A DNA stretch of 64,000 nucleotides from positions 118,741-182,740 of the forward strand of contig QENB01000005.1 of assembly GCA_003331065.1 (NCBI GenBank), written 5' to 3'. The position numbers and the translations under genes are program-made. The stretch comes from Candidatus Tokpelaia sp. JSC188 (GTDB lineage: Bacteria > Pseudomonadota > Alphaproteobacteria > Rhizobiales > Rhizobiaceae). Positions 29,492 through 38,981 of the stretch are shown here, piece after piece (position 1 is the first letter of the stretch; each line of letters starts with the position of its first letter). Under the pieces are notes generated by a model. It searched no databases, was not told the DNA's origin, and was given only the letters and a program-made list of their open reading frames with translations.

Positions 29492-29740
29492 TTACTTCAC
29501 AATATAAGGTATAAGACCGAGAAAGCGTGCTTGCTTAATTGCCCGAGCTAACTCGCGCTGCTTCTTTTGGCTGATAGCCGTAATCCGCGAAGGAACAATT
29601 TTACCTCGCTCGGAAATATAACGCTGTAAAAGTTTGACATCCTTATAATCAATTTTTGGAGCATTAGCACCAGAAAAAGGGCAGGTCTTGCGACGGCGAT
29701 GAAAAGCCCGACGAGCCGGAATCTGATTAATATCAATCAT
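29492..29740 (-). CDS. rpsR: 30S ribosomal protein S18
   Basis: 82 residues, full length. Binds with S6 in the platform of the small subunit. Signature ALFLVLMLQ does not belong to it; the real frame reads [39 protein letters not shown] split across residues 9-47, the standard S18 pattern, and the basic tail [21 protein letters not shown] follows. Its start overlaps the rpsF stop by 8 bases. Confidence 0.97.
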   Translation of the reverse strand: MIDINQIPARRAFHRRRKTCPFSGANAPKIDYKDVKLLQRYISERGKIVPSRITAISQKKQRELARAIKQARFLGLIPYIVK

Positions 29741-30152
29741 TATCTTCTCCTGTTACACTAGAATCATTGTCACGCATTCGTCTAGGGCGTCTTGATCGTT
29801 CATCATCTTTTCCAGAACGTTCTTCACGTTCTCGGCGCGACAACACGATCGATGGACCTTCTTCATGAGATTCAACGCGAACAGTGAGGAAACGCAATAC
29901 ATCCTCATTGATTCTCATCTGCCTCTCCATTTCTGCAATCGCAGTGACAGGTGCATCAATATTCATTAAAGAATAATAAGCTTTGCGATTTTTACGAATA
30001 CGGTAGGCCACAGGACGCAAACCCCAATTCTCAATACGCCCAACTCTACCTCCATTGGCCTCGATAACGTTCTTGTACTGCTCTACAAGCTGATCGATTT
30101 GTTGCGGAGCAATGTCCTGACGAGCAAGGAAGATATGTTCATAAAGAGCCAC
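29733..30152 (-). CDS. rpsF: 30S ribosomal protein S6
   Basis: 139 residues when started at the GTG at 30152, where the conserved N-terminus [12 protein letters not shown] begins. AAAGG lies about seven bases upstream, so this GTG is preferred over the upstream ATG at 30170 or the frame opening at 30239. The body is a normal S6 ([32 protein letters not shown]), and the C-terminus has an Arg/Glu/Asp-rich tail of about 30 residues ([16 protein letters not shown]...), as often in rhizobia. First gene of the ribosomal cluster. Confidence 0.95.
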   Translation of the reverse strand: MALYEHIFLARQDIAPQQIDQLVEQYKNVIEANGGRVGRIENWGLRPVAYRIRKNRKAYYSLMNIDAPVTAIAEMERQMRINEDVLRFLTVRVESHEEGPSIVLSRREREERSGKDDERSRRPRRMRDNDSSVTGEDND

Positions 30153-30615
30153 TGTTTTGCCTTTCTTCATTCCAATCACACTCTCCAAAGTCGGAGAGAA
30201 GCCTTGTTTTGTGCGAGGGATAGACGATGTTTGGCGCACCTCTCAAATTAAAATATCTTAACAGTGCTTCACAGCTGATCCTTTTACTAATCCTGTGACC
30301 GCACCAAACCCAGTTGAAGCCTCGAGCAAGCGCAGATCGCTTCTATAGGTTTTTACTGGAGAATGCAACTATTTTCTAAATAGTGGGAATAGATAAGTTA
30401 TAGTATAACCGGCAACCGCTATATACCTAAATTGAAGTACCGTACTCTAAATTTCAATTGCCGGCACGATAAAAGCCCGTTGGAAATGTCATGGGATTTT
30501 AAAGCAGGAAGTTTTGTAATGAATTCGATAGTTTTTACTCTTTCTTGTATTGCTTTATTTGGTGGCTTCAGGCAAATGTTTTTTCGAGTAGGATTTTAAC
30601 TCCGAACCAGCATTA
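30153..30615. other. divergent control region upstream of rpsF
   Basis: About 460 bases between rpsF (minus) and the glnB relic (plus). It must hold the ribosomal-operon promoter and could hold an S6:S18-type leader, but the characteristic structure could not be drawn with confidence. Contains several short inverted matches only. Confidence 0.35.
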
Positions 30616-30954
30616 GCTTTTGAGGGAATTTCACGTGTGGCTATCTATTTAAGAAGCGTGCCTTAAAGAAGATCTAAGATTAGAGGATTTACGATTGTCG
30701 AAGTAAAGAGATTCTTGACGTCAGATTAGTTAAGAACTAACCGAGGTTCGTCGGAGAACGGAACAGTACGTACTGCCAAGGGGTAGAGACTTGAAGTCGT
30801 TGTAGGTGATGGAAACGTCAGGCTTGAAGATTGAAGTAGTTTGCAGAACTTCTTATAACTGAACAGATTGGTGTATGGTGAGATTTGTACTTTACCAGCT
30901 AGTGAGATTGTTTGCATTCGTACTGATTTATATAGGATAATGTGGACAATTTAA
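30616..30954 (+). pseudogene. glnB: glnB (nitrogen regulatory protein PII) pseudogene
   Basis: Translation in the frame starting at 30679 shows decayed PII landmarks: GFTIVEVKRF (compare GLTVTEVKGF), RLEVVVGDGNV (compare KIEVVLADDRV), LQN then Arg six residues later, then YGEI..PASEIVCIRTD (compare DGKIFVSPIEEVIRIRTG), ending at a TAA at the expected PII length. At least four in-frame stop codons interrupt it (at 30727, 30784, 30832 and 30853), plus a frameshift near 30678 and loss of the T-loop tyrosine region. It lies 60 bases before glnA in the same orientation, the normal glnB-glnA order. Any glnA promoter originally upstream of glnB would now be read through this relic. Confidence 0.8.
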
Positions 30955-31013
30955 TAAAGGTTTTTTGTAGAAAATCTACACTTTATTTATTTTAAAGAGG
31001 AAGATGTATTAAG

Positions 31014-32423
31014 ATGGCGGCTGTAAATGATGTGCTTAGACAAATTAAGGACGATGATATCCGTTTCGTGGATCTACGGTTTACGGATCTTAAGGGAAAA
31101 CTTCATCACATGACTGTAGATGTCGGTATCATAAATGAGGATGTATTTAAAGATGGCATGTTATTTGATGCGTCTTCTATTGCGGGTTGGAAGGCTATTA
31201 ATGAATCCGATATGATTTTAATGCCTGATCCTGCTAGTACACACATGGATCCATTTTTTGCTCAAACAACTATGGTTATTATGTGTGATGTCCTCGATCC
31301 GGTTTTGGGAAAGGCTTATAATCGTGATCCGCGTTCCATCGCGCGCAAGTGTGAGGCTTATGTCAGGTCGCTTGGAATTGGTGATACCGTTTATATTGGG
31401 CCAGAAGCAGAATTCTTCATCTTTGATAATCTTCGTTATAGAACTGATCCATACAATATGGGATTTTTCCTCGATTCTAGTGAGTTATCATCAAACAGTG
31501 ATACGGAATATGAAATGGGGAATTTGGGTCATCGTCCACGTGGGAAAGGAGGTTATATTCCAGTTCCACCTGTTGATTCATGTCAAGATATACGTTCGGA
31601 AATGCTAACAATGCTTGGGAAGATGGGTGTTATCGTTGAAAAGCACCACCATGAAGCTGCGTCTGCACAGCATGAACTCGGTATCAAGTTTGATACTTTG
31701 CTGCGTGAATCTGATAAAATGCAGATTTTTAAATATGTTGTTCATCAAGTTGCTAGTGCATATGGTAAGACGGCAACCTTTATGCCTAAGCCTGTCTTTG
31801 GCGATAACGGCTCAGGTATGCATGTTCACCTTTCAATATGGAAAGATGGAAAGCCTGTTTTTGCTGGAAATGAGTATGCTGGGCTTTCCGAAACATCGCT
31901 TTGTTTTATAGGGGGGGTAATTAAGCATGCTAAAGCGCTTAATGCATTTACAAATCCATCAACTAATAGCTATAAACGCTTGGTTCCCGGGTACGAGGCA
32001 CCAGTGCTTCTTGCTTATTCGGCTCTTAATCGCTCAGCTTCATGCCGTATTCCATTTGGATCCTCACCGGAATCTCGACGGGTTGAGATCCGTTTTCCAG
32101 ATCCTTCAGCGAATCCTTATCTTGCCTTTTCTGCATTGCTTATGGCTGGTCTAGATGGGGTCAGGAATGCGATTCACCCAGGCGAAGCCATGAATAAGGA
32201 TCTTTACGACTTAGCACAAAAAGAGCTTAAGGGAGTTTCAACTGTGAGTACTAGTTTGCGCGAAGCTCTGGATTCGCTTGACAAGGACCATGCTTTTCTG
32301 ACAGCAGGAGATGTTTTTGATGATGAAATGATTCATGCATTTATTCAGTTAAAAATGCATGAGATTGTGCGTTATGAAACGATGCCACATCCTGTCGAAT
32401 TTGATATGTATTATTCGGTATAA
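31014..32423 (+). CDS. glnA: glutamine synthetase type I
   Basis: 469 residues, full length. Makes glutamine from glutamate, ammonia and ATP as a dodecamer. Visible: N-terminal beta-grasp domain with FVDLRFTDLKGK, metal-binding ligands in GPEAEFFIFD, HHHEAASAQHELG, GDNGSGMHVH (catalytic loop), NRSASCRIP, and the adenylylation site Tyr398 within DLYDL. The target tyrosine for GlnE therefore remains, although the PII gene that normally precedes glnA and controls GlnE is broken here. GAGGAAG lies about ten bases before the ATG. Confidence 0.97.
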   Translation: MAAVNDVLRQIKDDDIRFVDLRFTDLKGKLHHMTVDVGIINEDVFKDGMLFDASSIAGWKAINESDMILMPDPASTHMDPFFAQTTMVIMCDVLDPVLGKAYNRDPRSIARKCEAYVRSLGIGDTVYIGPEAEFFIFDNLRYRTDPYNMGFFLDSSELSSNSDTEYEMGNLGHRPRGKGGYIPVPPVDSCQDIRSEMLTMLGKMGVIVEKHHHEAASAQHELGIKFDTLLRESDKMQIFKYVVHQVASAYGKTATFMPKPVFGDNGSGMHVHLSIWKDGKPVFAGNEYAGLSETSLCFIGGVIKHAKALNAFTNPSTNSYKRLVPGYEAPVLLAYSALNRSASCRIPFGSSPESRRVEIRFPDPSANPYLAFSALLMAGLDGVRNAIHPGEAMNKDLYDLAQKELKGVSTVSTSLREALDSLDKDHAFLTAGDVFDDEMIHAFIQLKMHEIVRYETMPHPVEFDMYYSV

Positions 32424-32646
32424 TGATCTTCTCATAAATTCGATGATTATGGCATTGTTAATCATTGGTAATTTAGATAGGGTGTTTTTTCGTACTGAAA
32501 GAATCATCCAGGTGATCGTGTGGCAAAATCAACTGCTGACCACAATATCAATCAAGAAGCATTCAAAAGGTATTCTTGTTGGTATTTATGGAAATAATAA
32601 ATAAAATTTAACATATTAAATTTTATTTTGAATCAATTATTTAAAT

Positions 32647-33111
32647 TTAGAATGGTATCTCATCATCAAGACTGTTCGAAAAATTGCTATTAACCTGCTT
32701 ATCTAACTTATTGCTCTGAGGGTCATTATCATAATCAAAACTCCGTCCGCGTTTGACACCTTCACCACCCAGCATCTGTAGTTCACCACGGTATTTCTGT
32801 ATAACTACTTCTGTCGTATAACGGTCATTGCCGTTTTGATCTTGCCATTTACGAGTTTGTAGACGGCCCTCAAGATAGACTTTTGCCCCCTTTTTTAAGT
32901 ACTGTTCAGTGATTTTGATAAAATGCTCATTAAAAATAATAACATTATGCCATTCAGTACGATCCTTGCGTTCTCCAGTATTTTTGTCATGCCATCTTTC
33001 TGAAGTAGCAATTCGTAGGGTTGCCACTTGATCACCTGAATTAAACCGACGGATTTCTGGATCAGCACCAAGATTTCCAACGAGAATTACCTTATTTACA
33101 CTTCCTACCAC
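32647..33111 (-). CDS. ssb: single-stranded DNA-binding protein
   Basis: 154 residues. OB-fold at 1-110 ([50 protein letters not shown]), then a short disordered linker and the acidic C-terminal tip DDEIPF that recruits repair and replication partners such as RecG, which is encoded in this window. In relatives ssb is divergent from uvrA; here the divergent neighbour is only a uvrA fragment. Confidence 0.97.
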   Translation of the reverse strand: MVGSVNKVILVGNLGADPEIRRFNSGDQVATLRIATSERWHDKNTGERKDRTEWHNVIIFNEHFIKITEQYLKKGAKVYLEGRLQTRKWQDQNGNDRYTTEVVIQKYRGELQMLGGEGVKRGRSFDYDNDPQSNKLDKQVNSNFSNSLDDEIPF

Positions 33112-33300
33112 TGTTTACTCCATGACCTCAAAACTATAATGTTGCAAAGAGCATATTATATATGATGAAATTGTCTTCGCTATTAGGCATTTCATAGTTT
33201 TTTTCTTTCTTAGCAGATTTTTTCTCATTTTCTACGCTTTAGTGGCGTATCGTTGTGAAAAATACAAAAAAATCCTTCATGCTATAGAAGCGTAGTTGAT

Positions 33301-33747
33301 TTGAATATTTCTCAATTGCACTTGGAGATAGATATCTCTTCCTTCAGAGAAGATTTTTTATTTTTTGCCCTTTCATCTGGAATTTTTATAATTAAGACGA
33401 GATATATTTCAATACGTGGGTATATTATGGAGAATTACTTGAAAAGTATTGATCCTAATTTACCCCGAGATAATCTTATCGTCATAAGTAGCATTTCAGG
33501 ATTTGAAAGTCGTTTCTTGTATTTGATATATATCAAATATAGACGAAGGAAAGGTTTCGCGATTGAAAATCTCTCGACTTATGTTCGTCGGTTATTTGAA
33601 AATAATGAAGCAACCGATGGTGATCGAGTTTATAGTCTTTCACTAGTGATTTCTATCAAGAAAGAAACTAGTAGCAAAATCCATATTCAAGTGTTGAGAT
33701 GGTTACGAAAATTTAGGAAGTATAGGTATGATATTAATGCGAGGTAA
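33301..33747 (+). pseudogene. uvrA: uvrA 5' remnant (excinuclease ABC subunit A, broken)
   Basis: An open frame of 148 codons whose residues 36-127 align with the N-terminus of UvrA: ISIRG then NLPRDNLIVISSISG (compare [36 protein letters not shown]), IENLSTYVRRLFE (compare VESLSAYARQFLE) and SLSLVISIKKETSS (compare GLSPAISIEQKTTS). The Walker A loop is destroyed: GSGKSS reads FESRF, with no lysine. The remaining about 800 residues of UvrA are absent, since ndvA begins 330 bases later on the other strand. The location, divergent from ssb, is the normal site of uvrA in rhizobia. It opens with TTG and has no good ribosome site; the ATG at 33427 lies inside the similarity. Whether anything is translated is unknown. 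Confidence 0.75.
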
Positions 33748-34075
33748 GGGACTATAATTGTAGCAGATAATGGCCTAGCAATCCTTTATTGATGTTTGGA
33801 AATTAGTCTTCTTTTGATGGGAGTATTCATCCCAAGTCTGAGGGGTTGGTTTTCTATCAAAAATCGTATTGCGTACAGATAACTGAGATGTCAATTGGTT
33901 AAAGTAAATCATTGGCTTTGGGAAATTAGTAAGATATTTACTTAAGCAGTGGAGTATTCTCAATTCCTAATGATGGAAAGGCTTTGGAAATGCGAAAAAG
34001 TATAATTAAGGACACTTAAATTTGGGCAATGATATTCAAAAATTTTGATAAGTTAAAAAATTGATGGAAGATTTT
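33748..34075. other. intergenic after the uvrA remnant
   Basis: About 330 bases. No further UvrA pieces or other coding similarity were seen; presumably the scar of the deletion that removed the rest of uvrA. Confidence 0.45.
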
Positions 34076-35869
34076 TCATTTAACTTTCTTACTAAGAGAG
34101 GGCATGATACTGTTTGCATTTTGATTTGGTGTAGATTCGTCAAAAGTTAAACCACTATCTCGTAAAAGAGAAGAAAAGTGACCTCCCTTGGTCGCAAGCT
34201 CATAAAAGCTACCTTTCTCCACTAATTTACCGTGATTCATGAATAGAACAATGTTTGCATTGCGTACAGTAGATAGGCGATGAGCAATTACAAAAGTAGT
34301 CCGGTTTTGGCTTACCATGTCTAAGGCTTTTTTTACATGTGCTTCTGTCTCGACATCAAGAGCGCTTGTCGCTTCATCGAGTATAAGAATCGGTGCATTT
34401 TTTAGAATAGCACGAGCGATAGCAAGCCTTTGACGCTCCCCACCTGAAAGGTGTGAACCACGATCGCCAACAATTGTGTCATAACCACCACTTTTATCCA
34501 TGATAAAATCATGAGCAGCGGCGATTTTTGCTGCTTCGTGCATCTGTGCTTGGCTAGCATTGCTTCGGCCGACACGAATATTGGCAGCGATCGAGCGATT
34601 GAAAAGATTTATATCTTGAAGTACAGTAGCGAGCGATTCGCGTAGCGATTCTCGTGAAACTGTACGTGTATCAATATTATCAATGCTGATATGCCCTGTA
34701 TCAGGGTCATAAATCCTCTGAAGTAGATTGATCAGCGTAGTCTTGCCAGCTCCAGTCCGTCCTACAATGGCGACGGTCTGTCCCGGTTCAATATCAAAGG
34801 AAATATCAAAAACACCTTGGTTAGTTTTTTCAAATTTATAGGTAACTTTTTCAAATCGAACATGGCCTTTGACATTACGCAAATCCGGCAATTTTTCCAG
34901 TTTGACATTAATTCGCGTGGAATCGTTCATCTCAAAGAATTCTTCAAGCTTTGCATGAGAGGCAACGGTCAGATTAATAAAGGCAGAAATTTGATCAAGA
35001 CGGCCGATTATTAGTTGAGCGAAACCAACAAAAGCTACAACATCGCCAACGCGTAATTGCCCATGTGTGACCAAAAAAGCACCTAGAAGCAGTGCCATAA
35101 CCATAGAAATAGTAGCAGCCATACGATTAAGACCACTTGCTAATGCCCACCAGTTCAGAACAGGGTATTGCACTTTTAGAAGATTGGTTGCTTGCTTGCG
35201 AAGGGAATGTACTTCCTTATTGATGAGGTTATAACTCTGCACAATCGCAATATTATTGATAGAATCAGCAATATGATTAAAAAGGGTGTGGTGATGATGT
35301 TCAAGTACGGTTTGGCCCTGCGTAGTCTTCTGCATAACAAGACGAGCAATCATTATATAACTAATGCCTAGAACAATCAGCACCATGGAAAGTCGCCAGT
35401 CCAAGGCGATCGCAGTTGGAATCAGCATTACAAGTGCAACGAATGTTGAAAGGTGCTGGCGCATGAATTCTAGCCAGATGGTTGTCAATGCGTCTGTTGC
35501 ACGGACAAGTATGTGCACTACATTGGAAGTTCCACGTTGCTGATGCCAATGGAGAGGCATATTGATAATTTTCTCAAAAGACTGACTCATGACTGCAAGG
35601 CGACGACGATGGGTTAATCTGTCAGCACCTCGAGCTACAAGCACATAGGCAATGATATTGAAAATACCAAATCCTATCCACATACTTAATGTCATAAAAA
35701 CTTCAGTTTTTTCTGCAATAGAATCAATCACGTTGCCAAATAAAATTGGTTCAGCAATGGTGATTATAGCTAACATGACATTGGCAATACAGATTGACAT
35801 GAAGGCATGTTTCTCTGCCCATAGGTAGGAAAGAGCTCGCTGATGGATTTTGAATAATAACAACTTCAA
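34076..35869 (-). CDS. ndvA: cyclic beta-1,2-glucan exporter, ABC transporter (NdvA/ChvA/Cgt)
   Basis: 597 residues, an ABC half-transporter with fused membrane and ATPase domains, exporting cyclic beta-1,2-glucan to the periplasm. Residues 1-310 hold six membrane segments with family-typical stretches (NVVHILVRATDALTTIWLEF, PVLNWWALASGLNRM). The ATPase part has Walker A GRTGAGKT at 370-377 (Pro is usual at the second position), signature LSGGERQ at 474-480, Walker B ILILDEA at 494-500 and the H-loop AHRLSTV. Strong whole-length resemblance to Brucella Cgt. The glucan synthase gene is not in the window. In relatives this export matters for host interaction and osmotic adaptation. Confidence 0.92.
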   Translation of the reverse strand: MKLLLFKIHQRALSYLWAEKHAFMSICIANVMLAIITIAEPILFGNVIDSIAEKTEVFMTLSMWIGFGIFNIIAYVLVARGADRLTHRRRLAVMSQSFEKIINMPLHWHQQRGTSNVVHILVRATDALTTIWLEFMRQHLSTFVALVMLIPTAIALDWRLSMVLIVLGISYIMIARLVMQKTTQGQTVLEHHHHTLFNHIADSINNIAIVQSYNLINKEVHSLRKQATNLLKVQYPVLNWWALASGLNRMAATISMVMALLLGAFLVTHGQLRVGDVVAFVGFAQLIIGRLDQISAFINLTVASHAKLEEFFEMNDSTRINVKLEKLPDLRNVKGHVRFEKVTYKFEKTNQGVFDISFDIEPGQTVAIVGRTGAGKTTLINLLQRIYDPDTGHISIDNIDTRTVSRESLRESLATVLQDINLFNRSIAANIRVGRSNASQAQMHEAAKIAAAHDFIMDKSGGYDTIVGDRGSHLSGGERQRLAIARAILKNAPILILDEATSALDVETEAHVKKALDMVSQNRTTFVIAHRLSTVRNANIVLFMNHGKLVEKGSFYELATKGGHFSSLLRDSGLTFDESTPNQNANSIMPSLSKKVK

Positions 35870-36152
35870 GTTGGCTCCTAAATTTATGAGCTACAAATGA
35901 TATTTTGTTGAATATTGATCTCATTTATATAAGCAGAAATATACCTCATGCGTATGAGTCATTTGATACAAAATTTTACATCTGCCTGTAATGACATGTG
36001 ATATGAGCTCTTCATATTGGTGAGACAGCAATGTTGAAACGATTAGTGAATAAAGATCTAATAGGGAATAGAAATCTGATTTCTCGATCTATATCATTGA
36101 ATAGAGCATATTCCTAAAATACGGCACAAAGTGCTATAGAAACGATGTGATA

Positions 36153-37139
36153 ATGGTTACTAAAGAAGTCATTAAATTGAAAAAAATTGGAATAGATGAA
36201 GCTGGTATGCGCATTGACCGTTGGTTTAAGATGCATTACCCTATTCTTACTTTTGGTACTTTGCAGAAGCTTATACGCTCTGGTCAGATTAGGATTGATG
36301 GAAGACGTGTTAGATCGGGTACACGCATCCAATGCGGTCAGATAGTCCGTGTGCCGCCATTCGCTGTTAATGAAAAGATAGAAAAACCACTGTTAAGCCA
36401 TAGTATTCGTGATAGCAATAACAATAATGCGTTATCGCAGATGTTAATTTATGAGGACAGCAAGGTGTTTGTATTTAACAAACCCTCAGGTCTTGCTGTT
36501 CAAGGTGGTTCCGGTATCTCGCATCATATGGACGATATGCTGGAGGCATGGCGCGATAAAAAAGGTGAAAAGCCTCGCCTTGTACATCGTATTGATCGTG
36601 ATACTTCCGGAATTTTGGTTGTTGCCAGAACACGGGCGGCGGCTCGGGCGTTGACAGCTTCTTTCCGCGTTCGTGATACAAAAAAATTGTACTGGGCCTT
36701 GGTTAGAGGTATCCCACATAAAAAACAGGATAAAATTTCTACTTGGTTGATTAAAAAAAATGGTCCAAATGGAGATCAAATAAGTGTATGTTCCCATGGC
36801 AAACCTGAAGCAGATCACGCTATCTCTTATTATCGCACTCTTGATACTGCAGGCTGCAATGTTGCCTGGTTAGAAATGAAACCTCATACTGGGCGTACAC
36901 ATCAGCTGCGTATCCATGCTGCCTACATCGGTCATCCTATACTTGGCGACGAGAAATATCGTTATACTAGTGGAGAGTATGTTTTGCCTGGTGGGATGCC
37001 AAATCGTTTGCATTTGCATGCTCGTCGTATTTGTATTCCTAATCCATCCGGTGGGATATTAGATGTGATTGCATCTTTGCCACCGCATATGCTACAGTCC
37101 TTCAATGCGCTTGGTTTTAATGAAGCGGATGCTGACTGA
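36153..37139 (+). CDS. rluC: RluC/RluD family 23S rRNA pseudouridine synthase
   Basis: 328 residues from the ATG at 36153 (a GTG two codons upstream is also possible). An N-terminal S4 RNA-binding domain (about 10-70: MRIDRWFKMHYP, LQKLIRSGQIRIDG) precedes the RsuA/RluA catalytic domain with the active-site motif HRIDRDTSGILV (catalytic Asp) and the GRTHQLRIH motif. RluC acts on 23S rRNA positions 955/2504/2580 in E. coli; the exact targets here are inferred. In relatives an HAD hydrolase gene lies between this gene and the ATP12 gene; it is absent here. Confidence 0.9.
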   Translation: MVTKEVIKLKKIGIDEAGMRIDRWFKMHYPILTFGTLQKLIRSGQIRIDGRRVRSGTRIQCGQIVRVPPFAVNEKIEKPLLSHSIRDSNNNNALSQMLIYEDSKVFVFNKPSGLAVQGGSGISHHMDDMLEAWRDKKGEKPRLVHRIDRDTSGILVVARTRAAARALTASFRVRDTKKLYWALVRGIPHKKQDKISTWLIKKNGPNGDQISVCSHGKPEADHAISYYRTLDTAGCNVAWLEMKPHTGRTHQLRIHAAYIGHPILGDEKYRYTSGEYVLPGGMPNRLHLHARRICIPNPSGGILDVIASLPPHMLQSFNALGFNEADAD

Positions 37140-37246
37140 AATTAAGAGAAAAGCAATATATTTCGAGAAGTTTTTTTTAAAAATTCTGCACTTCCCTATT
37201 AAACCTTGATAGGCAGCACTTTTTCTGTCTTCATGCATTATACGTT

Positions 37247-37315
37247 ATGCGTGATATTTTTACTGATGTTGTAGACAAGGTATTTGATCCAACCAAAAAA
37301 CACAAGAACAGATAA
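37247..37315 (+). pseudogene. detached N-terminal codons of the ATP12 gene
   Basis: ATG-CGT-GAT-ATT... encodes MRDIFTDVVDKVFDPTKK and ends at TAA 37313-37315. This matches the conserved family start (MRDI followed by a DP-containing linker to LPKRFYK). The downstream frame reads ISLPMSKRFYKKV, one base out of phase across the A6 tract at 37295-37300. Confidence 0.6.
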
Positions 37316-37329
37316 ATATTTCATTGCCA

Positions 37330-38031
37330 ATGTCAAAGCGATTTTACAAAAAAGTTGTTGTTGTACCAGATGAATACGAAAATGGATTTCTGATTCTTCT
37401 GGATGGGAAAAGTGTGATGACACCGGCGCAACGTCTACTCAAGCTTCCGACTGAGGCAATGGCAAATCTCGTCGTTAATGAATTCTGTTTACAGAGAGAA
37501 GTGATTAATCTGACATTGATGCCGATAACTCGTCTGATTAACTCTGTTATTGACAGTGTGTTTAATGATTTTCAGCCAATAGTAGAAGATATTTTACGTT
37601 TTACTGCAACTGATATGTTATTTTATCGGGCAGATAGTCCGCATGAGCTAGTTGTCCGACAAAATGAACACTGGGACCCAATCCTAGATTGGGTGAGAAA
37701 AGAAATAGGTGCTAGTTTCATAACTGGGAGTGGTATCGTACATATTGAACAGTCATTCGAATCACTGCTAGCGGTCAGTCTATATCTACGCAGGTTTACT
37801 TCGCCTTTTGCTTTGGCGGCATTGCACATCATGACAACATTGACCGGATCTGCGTTAATTACTTTATGCATGGCTGTAGGTGAAATCGATATTGTTAATG
37901 GATGGCAGATGTCTTGTCTTGACGAGAATTGGACAGCTGAGCAATGGGGAGAAGATGACGAAGCTGTAGCTCGCCGCAACTTTCATGAAAATGAGATCCG
38001 TGCTGCTATGGCTATTCTGGATAGCAGCTAG
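37330..38031 (+). CDS. ATP12 family F1-ATPase assembly chaperone, N-terminus displaced by frameshift
   Basis: 233 residues from the ATG at 37330 (MSKRFYKKVVVVP). ATP12 proteins chaperone the alpha subunit of F1 ATP synthase. The body is normal: DGKSVMTPAQRLLKLP, RFTATDMLFYRADSP, WDPILDW, and HIMTTLTGSALITL. The usual N-terminal leader (MRDI...DP...) is found just upstream at 37247 in another frame, ending at a run of six A at 37295-37300; one missing base there breaks the link. Translation may start internally, or the frameshift may be rescued by slippage or be a sequence error. 11 bases separate its stop from the convergent marC stop. Confidence 0.82.
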   Translation: MSKRFYKKVVVVPDEYENGFLILLDGKSVMTPAQRLLKLPTEAMANLVVNEFCLQREVINLTLMPITRLINSVIDSVFNDFQPIVEDILRFTATDMLFYRADSPHELVVRQNEHWDPILDWVRKEIGASFITGSGIVHIEQSFESLLAVSLYLRRFTSPFALAALHIMTTLTGSALITLCMAVGEIDIVNGWQMSCLDENWTAEQWGEDDEAVARRNFHENEIRAAMAILDSS

Positions 38032-38040
38032 AAAATATTT

Positions 38041-38673
38041 TTAACTATCAGAAAGCAAAGTTCGGATACCGTCAGAAACAAACTGGACTGCAAGTGCTGC
38101 TAAAAGAACTCCAAACAGCCTTGTAACGATTGAACGTCCAGTGTTACCAATGATCTTCTCAACCGGTGAAGCAAGCATCATAAAAAAATAACAAGTTAGG
38201 ATTGCTCCAGCTGCAACAAGAAGCGTAGCGATAACTCCGTCTAAGCCATGGTGCTTACTAGCCATTAGAATGGTTGCAGAAATTGTACCAGGCCCAGCTA
38301 TAAGGGGTATCGCTAGCGGAAAAGCGGCAATATTACGGATATGATCGCGTGTAATTGCAGTTTCAACTGTTTTTTCCTTGCGTTCTGCCCGTTGTTCAAA
38401 AATCATTTCAAAAGCAATGAAAAAAAGTAAAATCCCTCCTGCAATACGAAAGGCCCCAAGCGATATGCCTAGCGTGGTCAAAATTGACATACCGGCAAAG
38501 GCAAACACAATTAGTATGCTAAATGAAATACAGGAGGCTGTCAGCGCTGTTTGACGCTGTTCATTTTGGTTCATGCCAACAGTCAATACTAGAAAAACTG
38601 GTATAATGCCAGGAGGATCAATAACAACCAGAAGCGTGATAAAAGTATTAAGTAGGTTATCGTTTAAGATCAT
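38041..38673 (-). CDS. MarC family integral membrane protein
   Basis: 210 residues with about six transmembrane segments. The family signature is VVIDPPGIIPVFLVLT near the N-terminus and PLAIPLIAGPGTIS around residues 117-130. Function unknown; the multidrug-resistance link implied by the name marC has not held up. In relatives it lies between ssb and gyrA; here it still abuts gyrA but ssb is separated by ndvA, the rluC-type gene and ATP12, indicating rearrangement. Confidence 0.9.
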   Translation of the reverse strand: MILNDNLLNTFITLLVVIDPPGIIPVFLVLTVGMNQNEQRQTALTASCISFSILIVFAFAGMSILTTLGISLGAFRIAGGILLFFIAFEMIFEQRAERKEKTVETAITRDHIRNIAAFPLAIPLIAGPGTISATILMASKHHGLDGVIATLLVAAGAILTCYFFMMLASPVEKIIGNTGRSIVTRLFGVLLAALAVQFVSDGIRTLLSDS

Positions 38674-38981
38674 TAGTTTTTTCTCAATGAAATTATTCTT
38701 TTAACACTTATAAAGCTCCTTTTTTACAGGAAATAAGAGCTATTCTTTACTAAATTTTGTGACAATAATGATAAAATAGATTAGAAAGAGATGGGTTCTT
38801 TGATCATTTCACGAAGTATAAATTTATTTACTATTTTTTGTTATGGAAATTTTAATTAATCGAAATGGAATTATATTTTTTAGCCATTAAATCAATGGGT
38901 GGTTGGCATTTCATGTAGATTTTGTCTATAAGTTGGGAGTATGTTTGACTCTTTGTTATAATTATAGAATTGGTTGCGCCC
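38674..38981. other. divergent promoter region marC/gyrA
   Basis: About 300 AT-rich bases between marC (minus) and gyrA (plus). No distinct operator or hairpin seen. Confidence 0.4.
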
